Counted from the stretch's first letter, positions 36,836 to 46,819 are shown. The stretch: DNA of 64,000 nt from an uncultured Flavobacteriaceae bacterium (GCA_947500585.1 CANMSN010000001.1:604765-668764); one strand, 5' to 3'. Notes: generated by a model not told the origin, from the sequence alone. Numbers and translations: made by a program.

Positions 36836-37612
36836 ATGACAAAGAAACCACTTATTCTTGTAACCAACGATGATGGTATAAACGCTCCAGGTATAAGAAT
36901 CCTTATACAAGTTATGAATACCATTGGCGATGTTGTTGTTGTAGCACCCGATAGCCCACAGAGTGGTATGGGGCACGCCATTACTTTAGACTCAACCTTA
37001 TATACTGAAGAAGTTAATATTAATAATGGTTCCCACAAAGAATATAGTTGCTCAGGTACACCTGCCGATTGTGTAAAACTTGCCATACGAGAACTTTTAC
37101 CTAGAACACCTGATTTATGCGTTTCGGGTATCAATCACGGATCTAATTCATCTATTAATGTTATTTATTCTGGCACTATGAGTGCTGCTATTGAAGCTGG
37201 TATTGAAGGTATTCCTGCTATCGGGTTCTCATTATTAGATTATTCATGGAATGCAAATTTTGAAGCATCAAAGAAATTTGTGGAAACAATTACTAAAAAA
37301 GTTTTATCTAAAGGTTTACCAGATGGCGTAGTTTTAAATGTTAACCTTCCTAATATTCCTGAAGAACATATTAAAGGCATTAAAGTTTGCAGACAAGCTA
37401 AAGCCAATTGGGTTGAAGAATTTGATAAACGAAAAACACCCCAAGGAAGAGATTATTATTGGCTAACTGGAAAATTTGTTAATTTAGATGGCGGTGAAGA
37501 TACTGATGAATGGGCATTAGACAACAACTATGTATCGATAGTCCCAGTTCAATTTGATTTAACGGCTCATCATTTCATAAATAATTTAAATACTTGGAAA
37601 TTAAATGATTAA
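36836..37612 (+). CDS. surE: 5'/3'-nucleotidase SurE
   Basis: This 258-residue enzyme has the SurE metal site near the N-terminus (ILVTNDDGINAPGI), then APDSPQSGMGHAIT, the SGTPADCVKLA segment and GINHGSNSSINVIYSGTMSAA. These enzymes dephosphorylate nucleoside monophosphates and are divalent-metal dependent. The stop overlaps the next small gene by 8 bp. Confidence 0.96.
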   Translation: MTKKPLILVTNDDGINAPGIRILIQVMNTIGDVVVVAPDSPQSGMGHAITLDSTLYTEEVNINNGSHKEYSCSGTPADCVKLAIRELLPRTPDLCVSGINHGSNSSINVIYSGTMSAAIEAGIEGIPAIGFSLLDYSWNANFEASKKFVETITKKVLSKGLPDGVVLNVNLPNIPEEHIKGIKVCRQAKANWVEEFDKRKTPQGRDYYWLTGKFVNLDGGEDTDEWALDNNYVSIVPVQFDLTAHHFINNLNTWKLND

Positions 37613-37889
37613 AAAAGATGTTTTTATTGGTATTTTTGTAGGCTTAATTGCTAACGCCATAGGCCTATTTATTACAGCAAATTTACTAGGGCAAGGTGAT
37701 GATTTTGTAACCGTAATTAAAGCAGCCGCAAAAGAAGGTTTTTTGGGTAAATTGATAAGTTTAGGTGCTATATTAAACTTAATTGCTTTTTTTGTTTTTA
37801 TAAAAAAGAAGCAAGATTATCGAGCTAGAGGTGTTTTATTAATAACTGTTTTTATTGCTGTTTTTACGTTTGTATTTAAACTTTTTTAA
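37605..37889 (+). CDS. Small two-to-three-helix membrane protein
   Basis: This 94-residue protein has hydrophobic segments near 7-27, 47-66 and 77-94. A charged patch (FIKKKQDYRARG) lies between the last two. It overlaps surE by 8 bp, so translational coupling is likely. Similar small proteins sit between surE and lpxB in other flavobacteria. The function is unknown. Confidence 0.72.
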   Translation: MIKKDVFIGIFVGLIANAIGLFITANLLGQGDDFVTVIKAAAKEGFLGKLISLGAILNLIAFFVFIKKKQDYRARGVLLITVFIAVFTFVFKLF

Positions 37890-37903
37890 ATACTATTTTG
37901 TCT

Positions 37904-37973
37904 CCTCGAGCGCAGTCGAGAGGTCATTATAAGGTTAGGTTTTAAAAAATTAGGTCTCGACTGCGCTCGACCT
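37904..37973. repeat. Inverted pair of family-A hairpins between surE operon and lpxB
   Basis: The left unit (37904-37923, other strand) has stems CCTC/GAGG and the right unit (37952-37973) AGGTC/GACCT. Both surround TCGACTGCGCTC. The units are inverted, 28 nt apart, and lie 13 bp before lpxB. Their stems differ from every other copy in the window yet pair perfectly. Confidence 0.85.
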
Positions 37974-37985
37974 GACAACAAAAAA

Positions 37986-39098
37986 ATGAAGTATTATATT
38001 CTTGCAGGAGAAGCGTCAGGCGATTTACATGGCTCTAACTTAATTAAAGCCTTGCGTAAAGAAGATACTAATGCTAACATTCGTTTTTGGGGTGGCGACC
38101 TCATGCAAGAAGCCGGTGGCACTTTAGTAACCCATTATAAGGAACGCGCTTTTATGGGATTTTCTGAAGTCATCATGAACCTCAGTAAGATTTTCAAATT
38201 TATTTCAAACTGCAAAAAAGATATTAAAACATTTAATCCAGATGTTGTTATATTTATAGATAACTCGGGTTTTAATTTGCGTATTGCTAAGTGGGCGAAG
38301 CAAGAAGGTTTTAAAACACATTACTACATTTCACCTCAAGTTTGGGCGTCTAGAGCTAGTAGAGTAAAAGCTATAAAACGTGATATTGATGCCATGTATG
38401 TTATTCTTCCTTTTGTAGAAGATTTTTATAAAAAACATGATTATAAGGTTCATTTTGTTGGGCATCCTCTAATTGATGGTATTGCAAATAGAGAACAGAT
38501 AAACCCTAATCAATTTAGAAAAGAATATGCTTTAAGCGAGAAACCAATTATTGCTTTATTACCAGGAAGTAGAAAACAAGAAATTAAAAAAATGCTTTCA
38601 GTAATGCTTAGTTTGGTTGATGATTTTCCAGATTATCAATTTGTTATTGCAGGAGCACCAAGTCAAGATTATAGTTTTTATGAAACTTTTATTAAATCAG
38701 AAAACGTAAAATTTATTTCAAATAAAACTTACGATTTATTGAGTGTTTCCACTGCAGCTTTAGTAACTTCTGGAACTGCAACATTAGAAACCGCCCTATT
38801 TAAAGTGCCACAAGTTGTTTGTTATAAAGGAAGCAACATTTCTTATCAAATTGCAAAACGTATAATAACACTTAAGTTTATTTCCTTGGTTAATTTGGTT
38901 ATGGATAAAGAAGTAGTTACTGAATTAATTCAAAATAATTTTAATAAAAAAAGACTGAAAAAAGAATTACAACACATTTTAAATCCTGAAACCCGTAAAA
39001 AACTATTTATTGATTATTACGAATTAGAAAAAGCTTTAGGAGGAAAAGGCGCAAGCCAAAAAACAGCCAGTTTAATTTACAATGCGATTAAGTCTTAA
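37986..39098 (+). CDS. lpxB: Lipid-A-disaccharide synthase
   Basis: This 370-residue GT19 glycosyltransferase opens with YYILAGEASGDLHGSNLIKAL and has FWGGDLMQEAGG, VIFIDNSGFNLRIAKWAK, YYISPQVWASRASRVKAIK, VGHPLIDG and LLPGSRKQEIKKMLSVML. It joins UDP-diacylglucosamine to lipid X to form the lipid A disaccharide at the inner face of the inner membrane. It lies 8 bp before the NlpC/P60 lipoprotein gene. It is preceded by a pair of family-A hairpins that will lie in or near its leader. Confidence 0.96.
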   Translation: MKYYILAGEASGDLHGSNLIKALRKEDTNANIRFWGGDLMQEAGGTLVTHYKERAFMGFSEVIMNLSKIFKFISNCKKDIKTFNPDVVIFIDNSGFNLRIAKWAKQEGFKTHYYISPQVWASRASRVKAIKRDIDAMYVILPFVEDFYKKHDYKVHFVGHPLIDGIANREQINPNQFRKEYALSEKPIIALLPGSRKQEIKKMLSVMLSLVDDFPDYQFVIAGAPSQDYSFYETFIKSENVKFISNKTYDLLSVSTAALVTSGTATLETALFKVPQVVCYKGSNISYQIAKRIITLKFISLVNLVMDKEVVTELIQNNFNKKRLKKELQHILNPETRKKLFIDYYELEKALGGKGASQKTASLIYNAIKS

Positions 39099-39105
39099 TT
39101 TTTAA

Positions 39106-39660
39106 ATGAAAAAACTCCTTCTCATAATTATTTTATTTTTGGCCTACAGTAGCTGTAAATCTTCAAAACGCATTAAAACTAAAAAAGAGAATACTTCAAA
39201 AATTATTACCAAAAAATCTGAGGAAGCTGATAAAAAAACTACGGCTACTATTTCTGAAGAAAAAGAAACGACCAAATCTAAATCCGATTACATAATTGAT
39301 TACGCGAAACAGTTTGAAGGTGTTCGTTATAAATGGGGAGGCACTACAAAATCTGGAATGGATTGCTCGGGTTTAGTTTTTGAATCTTTTAGAGCATATG
39401 ATATTATTTTACCAAGAATTTCCAGAGACATGGCCAAAAAGGGTAAAAAAATAACGCTTAAAAATGTACTTAAAGGTGATTTGCTTTTTTTTAAAACTGG
39501 CAACCGAAGAAATGCCATTAATCATGTTGGATTAATTGTAGATATTAGAGATAATGATATAAAATTTATTCATGCTACCACAGGCAGAGGCGTTATTATT
39601 TCTGGTTTAAACGAAGCCTATTGGCTTAAAGCTTTTCACGAAGCCCGTAGACTTTTATAA
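39106..39660 (+). CDS. NlpC/P60-family lipoprotein (Spr-like)
   Basis: This 184-residue protein has a lipoprotein signal (MKKLLLIIILFLAYSSC, Cys17) and a Lys-, Glu- and Thr-rich linker. An NlpC/P60 domain follows with catalytic Cys87 (GMDCSGLVFESF), His140 (INHVGLIVDI) and third residue His156 (FIHATTGRGV). Such enzymes cleave peptidoglycan stem peptides or crosslinks and permit wall growth. It lies just after lpxB and before a ComEC-like gene. Confidence 0.92.
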   Translation: MKKLLLIIILFLAYSSCKSSKRIKTKKENTSKIITKKSEEADKKTTATISEEKETTKSKSDYIIDYAKQFEGVRYKWGGTTKSGMDCSGLVFESFRAYDIILPRISRDMAKKGKKITLKNVLKGDLLFFKTGNRRNAINHVGLIVDIRDNDIKFIHATTGRGVIISGLNEAYWLKAFHEARRLL

Positions 39661-39682
39661 GATATTATTATCTTACAACTTG

Positions 39683-41722
39683 ATGCGACTACTCAACTTT
39701 ACAATTATAAAATTAACCCTTTGCCTTATTTTAGGGATACTAATTGGATTTTTCTGCAACATTACCTTAAACATCATTTTAGTATTAACAGCAAGTCTGT
39801 TAATTGCTTTATTAGCAAGCTACATTATTGCAAGAAAACAATTTATCAAAACCATTTGGTTTGGTGTTTTTACATTTCTCGTAATGGTTTCTGTTGGTAT
39901 TTTAATTACTCATTTTCATAATCAAAAAAACTTTTCTAATCATTATACAAAACACTTATCTGATGAATCAGATACTTTAAAAACTATTACATTCAGAGTT
40001 AGAGAAGTTTTAAAATCTGGAAATTATTACGATAAATATGTTATTGATATTTTAAAAGTTAATGACATAGAATCTATAGGAAAAACGCTTTTAAATATAG
40101 AAAAAGGCACTTCAAAAACAGCTCTAAAAGTTGATGCTATTTTTATCACAAAAACTGATTTTAAAGATTTAATTCATCCTTTAAACCCGCATCAATTTGA
40201 TTATAAAAACTATTTAAAGAAGACATATATTTATCATCAGTTGTTCATTTCGAATGAGGTACTTTTAAAAGTCAGTTCTAAAACACATACATTATTTGGA
40301 GTCGCCAATAGTATTAGAGGTTATATTAATTCTAAGCTAAAACTCTATAATTTCAAACCTGATGAACTTGCTATTATAAATGCGCTTTTGTTAGGGCAAA
40401 GACAAGATATTAGCGAAGAAGTTTACTCAAGTTACACCAATGCTGGAGCCATTCATATTTTAGCAGTTTCTGGCTTACATGTTGGTATTATTTTATTAAT
40501 ATTAAGCTTTGTTTTAAAACCTTTTGAACGTTTCAAGCATGGAAAACTTATAAAAGCTATATTACTTGTAGGCTTTTTATGGAGTTTTGCTCTAATTGCT
40601 GGTTTATCGGCATCTGTAACGCGGGCTGTTACTATGTTTAGTATTGTAGCTATAGCTTTAAACCTTAAAAGGCTAACCAATATTTTCAATACGCTCGCAA
40701 TTTCCATATTTATCATTCTACTTTTTAAACCTTTATTTTTATTTGATGTTGGTTTTCAATTAAGTTATTTAGCAGTTTTTGCGATTGTTACCATAGACCC
40801 ATATTTATATAATTTATGGCGACCAAAAAACTGGTTTCTTGATAAATATTGGCATACGCTAACAATTACTATTTCGGCACAATTTGGAATTATCCCAATT
40901 AGCCTATACTATTTTCATCAATTCCCAGGACTGTTCTTTATTTCCAACTTAGTTATTATTCCTCTTTTAGGAGTGGTTTTAGGTTTTGGAATTTTAGTAA
41001 TTCTTCTAGCTACTGTAAATCTTTTACCTCAATTCATAGCATCAATTTTTGGTTATACCATAGGTTTAATGAATAATTTCGTTAGTTGGGTTTCTAGACA
41101 AGAAGCTTTTCTTTTTAAAGACATTCCATTTAACATACTTTACGTTTTTGCTTCGTATTTGCTAATTATTTTTGGTATGTTATTCATGATTAAAAAACGT
41201 AACATTTACTTAAAATTAGGGCTTTTAAGCATCATCATTTTTCAATCTGTATCGCTTTATACTAATTACAGTAAACCCAAAAACGAGTTTTTTATTTTTC
41301 ATAAAAGCAGATATACCTTATTAGGAAACACAAACAATAATAAACTGGTTGTTTCAGATAATTTTGACAGTATTACAACTTCAACTAGTACTATTATAAA
41401 AGATTATGTTATAGGAAATCATATTAATAAAATTGAAAAAGATACCCTCAAATCAGTTTATCTACTGAACAACAAAAAGTTATTGGTTATTGATAGCTTG
41501 GGTGTTTATAATATAAAATCGTTTACTCCAGATTATGTCTTGTTAAGACAATCGCCTAAAATAAATTTGAATCGACTAATTGATTCTATAAAACCTAAGT
41601 ATATTATTGCAGATGGCAGTAATTATAAATCTTATATTGAACAATGGGAATCTATTTGTAAAAAAAGAAAACTCCCTTTTCACCAAACTAGTAAAAAGGG
41701 AGCTTTTATACTTAATTATTAA
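39683..41722 (+). CDS. ComEC/Rec2-like DNA-uptake channel protein
   Basis: This protein has 679 residues from the ATG at 39683; a TTG one codon earlier is less likely. It has an N-terminal membrane pair, a DUF4131-type segment (about 70-210), and the competence domain with many helices (NALLLGQRQDISEEVYSSYTNAGAIHILAVSGLHVGIILLI, GLSASVTRAVTMFSIVAIAL). The C-terminal part after the helices (about 530-679) is short and lacks metallo-beta-lactamase motifs, as in many Bacteroidota. It may import single-stranded DNA. Its last bases form a terminator-like hairpin. Confidence 0.88.
   Translation: MRLLNFTIIKLTLCLILGILIGFFCNITLNIILVLTASLLIALLASYIIARKQFIKTIWFGVFTFLVMVSVGILITHFHNQKNFSNHYTKHLSDESDTLKTITFRVREVLKSGNYYDKYVIDILKVNDIESIGKTLLNIEKGTSKTALKVDAIFITKTDFKDLIHPLNPHQFDYKNYLKKTYIYHQLFISNEVLLKVSSKTHTLFGVANSIRGYINSKLKLYNFKPDELAIINALLLGQRQDISEEVYSSYTNAGAIHILAVSGLHVGIILLILSFVLKPFERFKHGKLIKAILLVGFLWSFALIAGLSASVTRAVTMFSIVAIALNLKRLTNIFNTLAISIFIILLFKPLFLFDVGFQLSYLAVFAIVTIDPYLYNLWRPKNWFLDKYWHTLTITISAQFGIIPISLYYFHQFPGLFFISNLVIIPLLGVVLGFGILVILLATVNLLPQFIASIFGYTIGLMNNFVSWVSRQEAFLFKDIPFNILYVFASYLLIIFGMLFMIKKRNIYLKLGLLSIIIFQSVSLYTNYSKPKNEFFIFHKSRYTLLGNTNNNKLVVSDNFDSITTSTSTIIKDYVIGNHINKIEKDTLKSVYLLNNKKLLVIDSLGVYNIKSFTPDYVLLRQSPKINLNRLIDSIKPKYIIADGSNYKSYIEQWESICKKRKLPFHQTSKKGAFILNY
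41672..41707 (+). terminator. Hairpin embedded in the 3' end of the comEC-like coding region
   Basis: A 9-bp stem CTCCCTTTT (41672-41680) against AAAAGGGAG (41694-41702) is followed by CTTTT. It overlaps the final codons of the gene and may end transcription before the convergent thioredoxin gene. Confidence 0.45.
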
Positions 41723-41734
41723 AAAGAAATTAAT

Positions 41735-42196
41735 TTACTTTAAAATATTATTTGCGACAGCTAACCACTTAGAAGAGCCTCCACGCACAAAACCTGTACT
41801 TCCAAGGCCTTTTAAATTAGTTTTTCCATCAGGTTTTTTTTCTGGTTTAACAAAATGAATTGTGGGATAGCCTCTTACTTGAAACATCTGTTGTAGTTGA
41901 CCATTCTGAGCTTTGATGTTTTCATCTTGTGGGGTTCTTTTAGGAAAATCTAATTCTACTAAAACTACATTTTCATTAGCCCACTTCTCAAAATCAGCAG
42001 TTTTTAAAACCTCATTTTGTAATTTAATACACCAACCACACCAGTCTGATCCGGTAAAAAACAGTAGCATGTCTTTATTTTCTTTAATAGCAACATTTAT
42101 GGCTTCTTCCATATCTGTATGCCAAGTCAATTTTTGCGCAAAACTATTAGCTGAGAGCACAATGGTTAAAACCGATATAAGTAATACTCTTCTCAT
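41735..42196 (-). CDS. Secreted thioredoxin-fold protein (WCGWC)
   Basis: This 153-residue protein has a signal peptide (MRRVLLISVLTIVLSANSFAQ) and a thioredoxin_7-type domain with redox motif WCGWC (Cys53, Cys56) and the cis-proline YPTIHF. It probably acts as a periplasmic disulfide reductase or isomerase. It is encoded 10 bp after another periplasmic thioredoxin, so both come from one transcript. Confidence 0.88.
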   Translation of the reverse strand: MRRVLLISVLTIVLSANSFAQKLTWHTDMEEAINVAIKENKDMLLFFTGSDWCGWCIKLQNEVLKTADFEKWANENVVLVELDFPKRTPQDENIKAQNGQLQQMFQVRGYPTIHFVKPEKKPDGKTNLKGLGSTGFVRGGSSKWLAVANNILK

Positions 42197-42206
42197 TTAT
42201 TTATAG

Positions 42207-42755
42207 TTAACCTTTAAATTCTGGTTTAAAAGCTTTGTAATATTCATTAAATTTTTCTTGTGTATCTATAGATTTATGATCATCGTTTTTAAACATTTTT
42301 AGATACAATTCTATTTGAGGCGGTGTTTGATAGCCCCTAATAGGTGCAAGAACATCTGCTTTTTCATCCATAAATACAATCGTTGGATACGCACTAATTT
42401 GAAAATAACTTGCTAAGGTGTGCGCTGAATTACGTCTATTTGCCAACTCTGGATTGTAATTAGGATTATTATAAGATTTCCCTTTATAATTAATCACTTC
42501 ATTCCCTTCACCGTTAAACTTTACTGCATAATAATGTTCATTCACATAATCTGCAACTGCTTTATTCTGAAATGTGTTTTTATCTAGCATTTTACAAGGT
42601 CCACACCAGTTAGTATAAACATCCATCATTATCTTTTTTGGAGTTTTCTTTTGAAGTTTTAAAGCCTCTTCAAACGACACCCAATTAATTTCTTGAGCTA
42701 CTGAAGTCATACTAACAAAACCTATAGCTAATAATAAAAATATTGTCTTTTTCAT
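42207..42755 (-). CDS. Secreted thioredoxin-fold protein (WCGPC)
   Basis: This 182-residue protein has a signal peptide (MKKTIFLLLAIGFVSMTSVAQ) and thioredoxin motif WCGPC (Cys51, Cys54) with cis-proline AYPTIVFMDE. An insert with many Asn and Tyr residues (INYKGKSYNNPNYNPELA) separates the two halves. It is the first of two adjacent periplasmic thioredoxin genes. The partner proteins are unknown. Confidence 0.88.
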   Translation of the reverse strand: MKKTIFLLLAIGFVSMTSVAQEINWVSFEEALKLQKKTPKKIMMDVYTNWCGPCKMLDKNTFQNKAVADYVNEHYYAVKFNGEGNEVINYKGKSYNNPNYNPELANRRNSAHTLASYFQISAYPTIVFMDEKADVLAPIRGYQTPPQIELYLKMFKNDDHKSIDTQEKFNEYYKAFKPEFKG

Positions 42756-42832
42756 GATAAACTTAGTTACAAAAGTTGTTCCGAACTTACAAAAAATCCT
42801 TTAAAATAAGAATATTTCGATTATTTTTTCGA

Positions 42833-44422
42833 TTAACGAACGCCGTGCATTTTTCTTTTCATCATTGGATTTAATAACATCATAATTATTGCTGCAACTA
42901 TAGGAATGATAGTGAAAATCAAAAAGAAAGTAGAAAGTCCATATTCTTCAGAAATAGGATCGATATAACTTCCCGTAATTCCTCCTAAAAGATTAGCGAT
43001 AAAATTTGCTGTAAACCAAACTCCAAACATTAACCCTACTAATTTCATAGGAGCCAATTTAGAAACATAAGATAATCCAACTGGAGAAACACATAATTCA
43101 CCCATAGTATGCAAATAATATGCTATTACTAAAAACATTAAGCTAACTGATGCCGTTTTTGCACCGTCTGGTATTGAAGCAGATCCATATGCTAGTGCGG
43201 CAAAACCTAAACCTACTAAAAGTAACCCTATAGCAAATTTCATAGGACCAGATGGATTATATTTACTTTGCCATATTTTGGAAAACAATGGAGCAAATAA
43301 AATAATAAATAAAGAATTCAATACAGAAAACCAAGATGCTGGCACTTCTGTTGCGTCCATTTTAAATTCTCTTTTAAGCATCCAAATCACTATACCCCAA
43401 ATAATTATAAAACTTATTCCTAGAAAAGTATTAGCTAATGCGAATTTACTAAATGTCTTTCTAAATAATAATACTAGAACCCAAGTTATAACCAACATTG
43501 GAACTACAGTTATAATAGTATTAACAATTTTAAAAGTCAGAGCTGCGTTACCAACTAATGCTCTATCAGTATAATCTGCAGCAAAAACAGTCATAGAACC
43601 TCCTGCTTGCTCAAAAGCCCACCAGAAAAACACTACAAATAAAGAAAATATACCTATAACAATCAATCTATCTTTAACTACTATAGAACTTTCTGCTTCT
43701 TCAATAACATCTTCAATATTATCACCTATTTTTTCTATACCGTCTTCAACTACATCATCAAAATCTTCTATCTGCTTTGGCGATAATCCTATTTTCCCAA
43801 ATATAGATTGTGTAAAATAAAATTGTAACATTCCTAAAAACATAAAAACACCTGCTAATCCAAACCCATAGTGCCATCCAATATTTTCACCAATATAACC
43901 GCACAAAAGAATACCTAAAAATGCTCCAGAGTTAATTCCCATATAGAAAATAGTATAACCAGCATCTTTTTCTTTTCCTTGTGTTTTATATAATTGTCCA
44001 ACCATTGAAGAAATATTTGGTTTAAACAATCCATTTCCAATAATCAAAAAGGTTAATCCTACATAGAAAAATATTGGAGTAAATCCTTCTAAAGCCATTG
44101 AGGCATGGCCTAAAGTCATAATAAAAGCCCCAAGCACAACTGCTCTTCTGTAGCCAACAAATTTATCAGCAATAAAACCCCCAATAATTGGAGTAATATA
44201 AACCAAACCTGTATACCATCCATAAAGCACCAAAGCATCAGCTCTTTCCCAACCCCATCCTTCATCCATAATTGAAGATACTAAAAATAATACAAGTAAT
44301 GCACGCATTCCATAATAAGAAAAGCGCTCCCACATTTCAGTGAAAAACAATACAAATAATCCAGACGGATGACCTAATACTGTCTTTTGATTAGTTGATG
44401 AGCCTCCAAATTTAAATTCCAT
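42833..44422 (-). CDS. POT-family proton-dependent peptide transporter
   Basis: This 529-residue transporter has about 14 hydrophobic segments. POT signatures present are the helix-1 ExxER-type motif in FTEMWERFSYYGMRALLVLF, GGFIADKFVGYRRAVVLGA and NPSGPMKFAIGLLLVGLGF. It imports di- and tripeptides with protons. It lies 18 bp after a DPP-IV-type peptidase gene on the same strand, which fits a pathway from peptide cleavage to uptake. Confidence 0.93.
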   Translation of the reverse strand: MEFKFGGSSTNQKTVLGHPSGLFVLFFTEMWERFSYYGMRALLVLFLVSSIMDEGWGWERADALVLYGWYTGLVYITPIIGGFIADKFVGYRRAVVLGAFIMTLGHASMALEGFTPIFFYVGLTFLIIGNGLFKPNISSMVGQLYKTQGKEKDAGYTIFYMGINSGAFLGILLCGYIGENIGWHYGFGLAGVFMFLGMLQFYFTQSIFGKIGLSPKQIEDFDDVVEDGIEKIGDNIEDVIEEAESSIVVKDRLIVIGIFSLFVVFFWWAFEQAGGSMTVFAADYTDRALVGNAALTFKIVNTIITVVPMLVITWVLVLLFRKTFSKFALANTFLGISFIIIWGIVIWMLKREFKMDATEVPASWFSVLNSLFIILFAPLFSKIWQSKYNPSGPMKFAIGLLLVGLGFAALAYGSASIPDGAKTASVSLMFLVIAYYLHTMGELCVSPVGLSYVSKLAPMKLVGLMFGVWFTANFIANLLGGITGSYIDPISEEYGLSTFFLIFTIIPIVAAIIMMLLNPMMKRKMHGVR

Positions 44423-44440
44423 AATTTAGTTTTTAATTAT

Positions 44441-46669
44441 TTATCCTTTAATTTTTGTTTTTTGTTTTTCCATTACAGATTCCTCAATTTTATCACCTAG
44501 TGTTTCATTAATAAAATTTGTCATTTTTTTATATAAATGGAGTCTCGTATTTCCTCCATAAATGCCATGATTTTTATCAGGATAAACCGCCCAATCAAAT
44601 TGTTTATCAGCTTGAATTAACGCTTCTACTAAACGCATGGTGTTTTGTAAATGTACATTATCGTCTGCAGAACCATGTACTAAAAGAAAATCGCCTTTTA
44701 ATTTTTTTACATGATTTATAGGTGAATTTTCGTCATAGCCACTAGCATTTTCTTGTGGTGTAGTCATATAGCGCTCTGTATAAATGGTATCGTAAAATCG
44801 CCAGCTCGTTACTGGCGCAACTGCTATTGCCATTTTAAATACATCATTCCCTTTAAACAAACAATTACTACTCATAAAGCCACCATAACTCCAACCCCAA
44901 ATACCAATTCTACTAGCATCAATATAAGGTAACGCTCCTAGTTGTTTTGCCGCTTGAATTTGATCTTCAACTTCATATTTACCTAATTCATTTTGTGTTA
45001 CTTTTTTAAATTCGGCACCTTTTAAACCTGTTCCACGTCCATCAACACATACAATAATATAACCTTGTTGTGCTAAATGCTGAAACCAGTAATCGTTTGT
45101 ACTGTTCCAACTATTTGAAACCGATTGTGAACCTGGACCAGAATATTGAGTCAGAAATAAGGGATACTCTTTTGATGCATCAAAATTAGCAGGTTTAATC
45201 ATCCACATATTTAAATCGTTATTATTTACGCGAATGGTACTAAACTCTTTTTCTGATGTTTTATAATCTGAAAGATTTTGAGATAACACATCATTATCTT
45301 TAATACTTTTAATTAAATTTCCTGATGCAGCACTATTTAACGAATATTCTGGTGGTGTTTTAGCACTAGAAAATGTGTTTATGAAAAATGAAAAATCTGC
45401 GCTAAATGCTGCATCGTTTGTTCCGTCACTTTTAGTTAGTCTCGTTTTATTTCTTCCGTTGAGCTTTATGGAATATACGTCTCTGTTAATTGATCCATTT
45501 TCTACGGATTGATAAAATATATTTTTGGTCTTTTCATCATAACCATAATAGTTTGTGACTTCCCAATTTCCTTTGGTAATTTGATTGATTAATTCACCAT
45601 CTTTTGAATAATGATAAATGTGATTATAACCATCTTTCTCACTAGTCCAAATAAAACTATTATCCTTTAAAAAGGTTAAATTATCAGTAACATCAACATA
45701 AGCTTTATCGGTTTCAGTTAAAACTAAATTTGCTGTATTGGCTTTAGCGTTAATCATCCATAAATCCAATTCATTTTGATGTCTGTTAGTGTATTGAGCA
45801 CTTAAAATATGAGCATCATTAGTCCATTTAATTCTTGGAATATAAAAATCATTATAAGCTTTATTTACTTCAACTTCATTAGTTGAATCATCACTCAAAC
45901 TATATATATGAAGCGACACTAATGAATTCGTTTCTCCAGCTTTAGGGTATTTGAACACTTGCTGTGTCTGATAAAGCCCAGTTCCATATACATCCATTGA
46001 AAATTCAGGAACTTTAGTTTCGTCAAAACGAATAAAAGCAATTTTATTACTACTTGCGTTCCACTCAAAAGCACGAACAAACGCAAATTCTTCCTCATAA
46101 ACCCAATCGGTAATGCCATTTATAATTTTATTTTTTACGCCATCAAAAGTAATTTGAGTGGTTTCACCAGAATTTAAATCTTTAATGTAAAGATTATTAT
46201 TTAATCCAAAAGCTACTTTTGTGCCATCTGGTGAAAACGTTGGCTCTTGTACTTTTTGATCTGAAACAGATGTTATTGATCCATTGTTAATATCATAAAC
46301 ATAAAAACTTCCTAATGAAGATCGTCTAAAAATCGGCTCTTCTTCAGTAACTAACAAAACTTTACTTTCGTCTTTGCTGAATGTGTAATCTGAAAAATAA
46401 TTTAACTCTTCAAGATCCTTAGAACTAACTAAAGTTTTAACTTTTTCAAGCGTTTTATAATCATAAATATCAATAGATGTGGTTCTTGATGCTCTATCAA
46501 AATTTAAAACGGAATATTGCTGACCATTAACCATGGAATGCAAAACATCCATCCTTTCTGTTCTAAAAGTGCCGCTCCAAATATCTTCAAGAGTGATATC
46601 CTTAGTTTGGGCTGATAAAATTGTAGTTAAAAAAAGACAAATGTAAAAGGAGATTTTCAGGTATTTCAT
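44441..46669 (-). CDS. Dipeptidyl-peptidase IV-type S9 peptidase
   Basis: This 742-residue protein has a signal peptide, an N-terminal eight-bladed propeller and a C-terminal alpha/beta-hydrolase domain. The catalytic serine is Ser594 in GWSYGGF, the aspartate is in GSADDNVH (about 669-670) and the histidine is His701 in DKNHGIYGG. The double-Glu substrate anchor typical of DPP-IV appears as TDWVYEEEF. It releases N-terminal X-Pro dipeptides in the periplasm or at the surface. The C-terminal Lys- and Glu-rich tail is dispensable-looking. The POT gene downstream is probably co-expressed. Confidence 0.95.
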   Translation of the reverse strand: MKYLKISFYICLFLTTILSAQTKDITLEDIWSGTFRTERMDVLHSMVNGQQYSVLNFDRASRTTSIDIYDYKTLEKVKTLVSSKDLEELNYFSDYTFSKDESKVLLVTEEEPIFRRSSLGSFYVYDINNGSITSVSDQKVQEPTFSPDGTKVAFGLNNNLYIKDLNSGETTQITFDGVKNKIINGITDWVYEEEFAFVRAFEWNASSNKIAFIRFDETKVPEFSMDVYGTGLYQTQQVFKYPKAGETNSLVSLHIYSLSDDSTNEVEVNKAYNDFYIPRIKWTNDAHILSAQYTNRHQNELDLWMINAKANTANLVLTETDKAYVDVTDNLTFLKDNSFIWTSEKDGYNHIYHYSKDGELINQITKGNWEVTNYYGYDEKTKNIFYQSVENGSINRDVYSIKLNGRNKTRLTKSDGTNDAAFSADFSFFINTFSSAKTPPEYSLNSAASGNLIKSIKDNDVLSQNLSDYKTSEKEFSTIRVNNNDLNMWMIKPANFDASKEYPLFLTQYSGPGSQSVSNSWNSTNDYWFQHLAQQGYIIVCVDGRGTGLKGAEFKKVTQNELGKYEVEDQIQAAKQLGALPYIDASRIGIWGWSYGGFMSSNCLFKGNDVFKMAIAVAPVTSWRFYDTIYTERYMTTPQENASGYDENSPINHVKKLKGDFLLVHGSADDNVHLQNTMRLVEALIQADKQFDWAVYPDKNHGIYGGNTRLHLYKKMTNFINETLGDKIEESVMEKQKTKIKG

Positions 46670-46791
46670 TAAAATTTGTGTTTATTTCTCAAAATGATTT
46701 CAAGTTTACTAAAAATTACACAAAAAACCGTCAATATTAACAGTTAAATAGCATGCAAGTTCTAGATTTTCAATATTCATACCAAGAATAG

Positions 46792-46799
46792 TATCTTTG
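46792..46799 (+). promoter_or_regulatory. Putative -7 element upstream of HMG-CoA reductase
   Basis: TATCTTTG matches TAnnTTTG and lies 20 bp before the start of the reductase gene. No clear TTG element is seen at the proper distance. Confidence 0.45.
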
Positions 46800-46819
46800 C
46801 AACTGTAAATTAAAATTTT

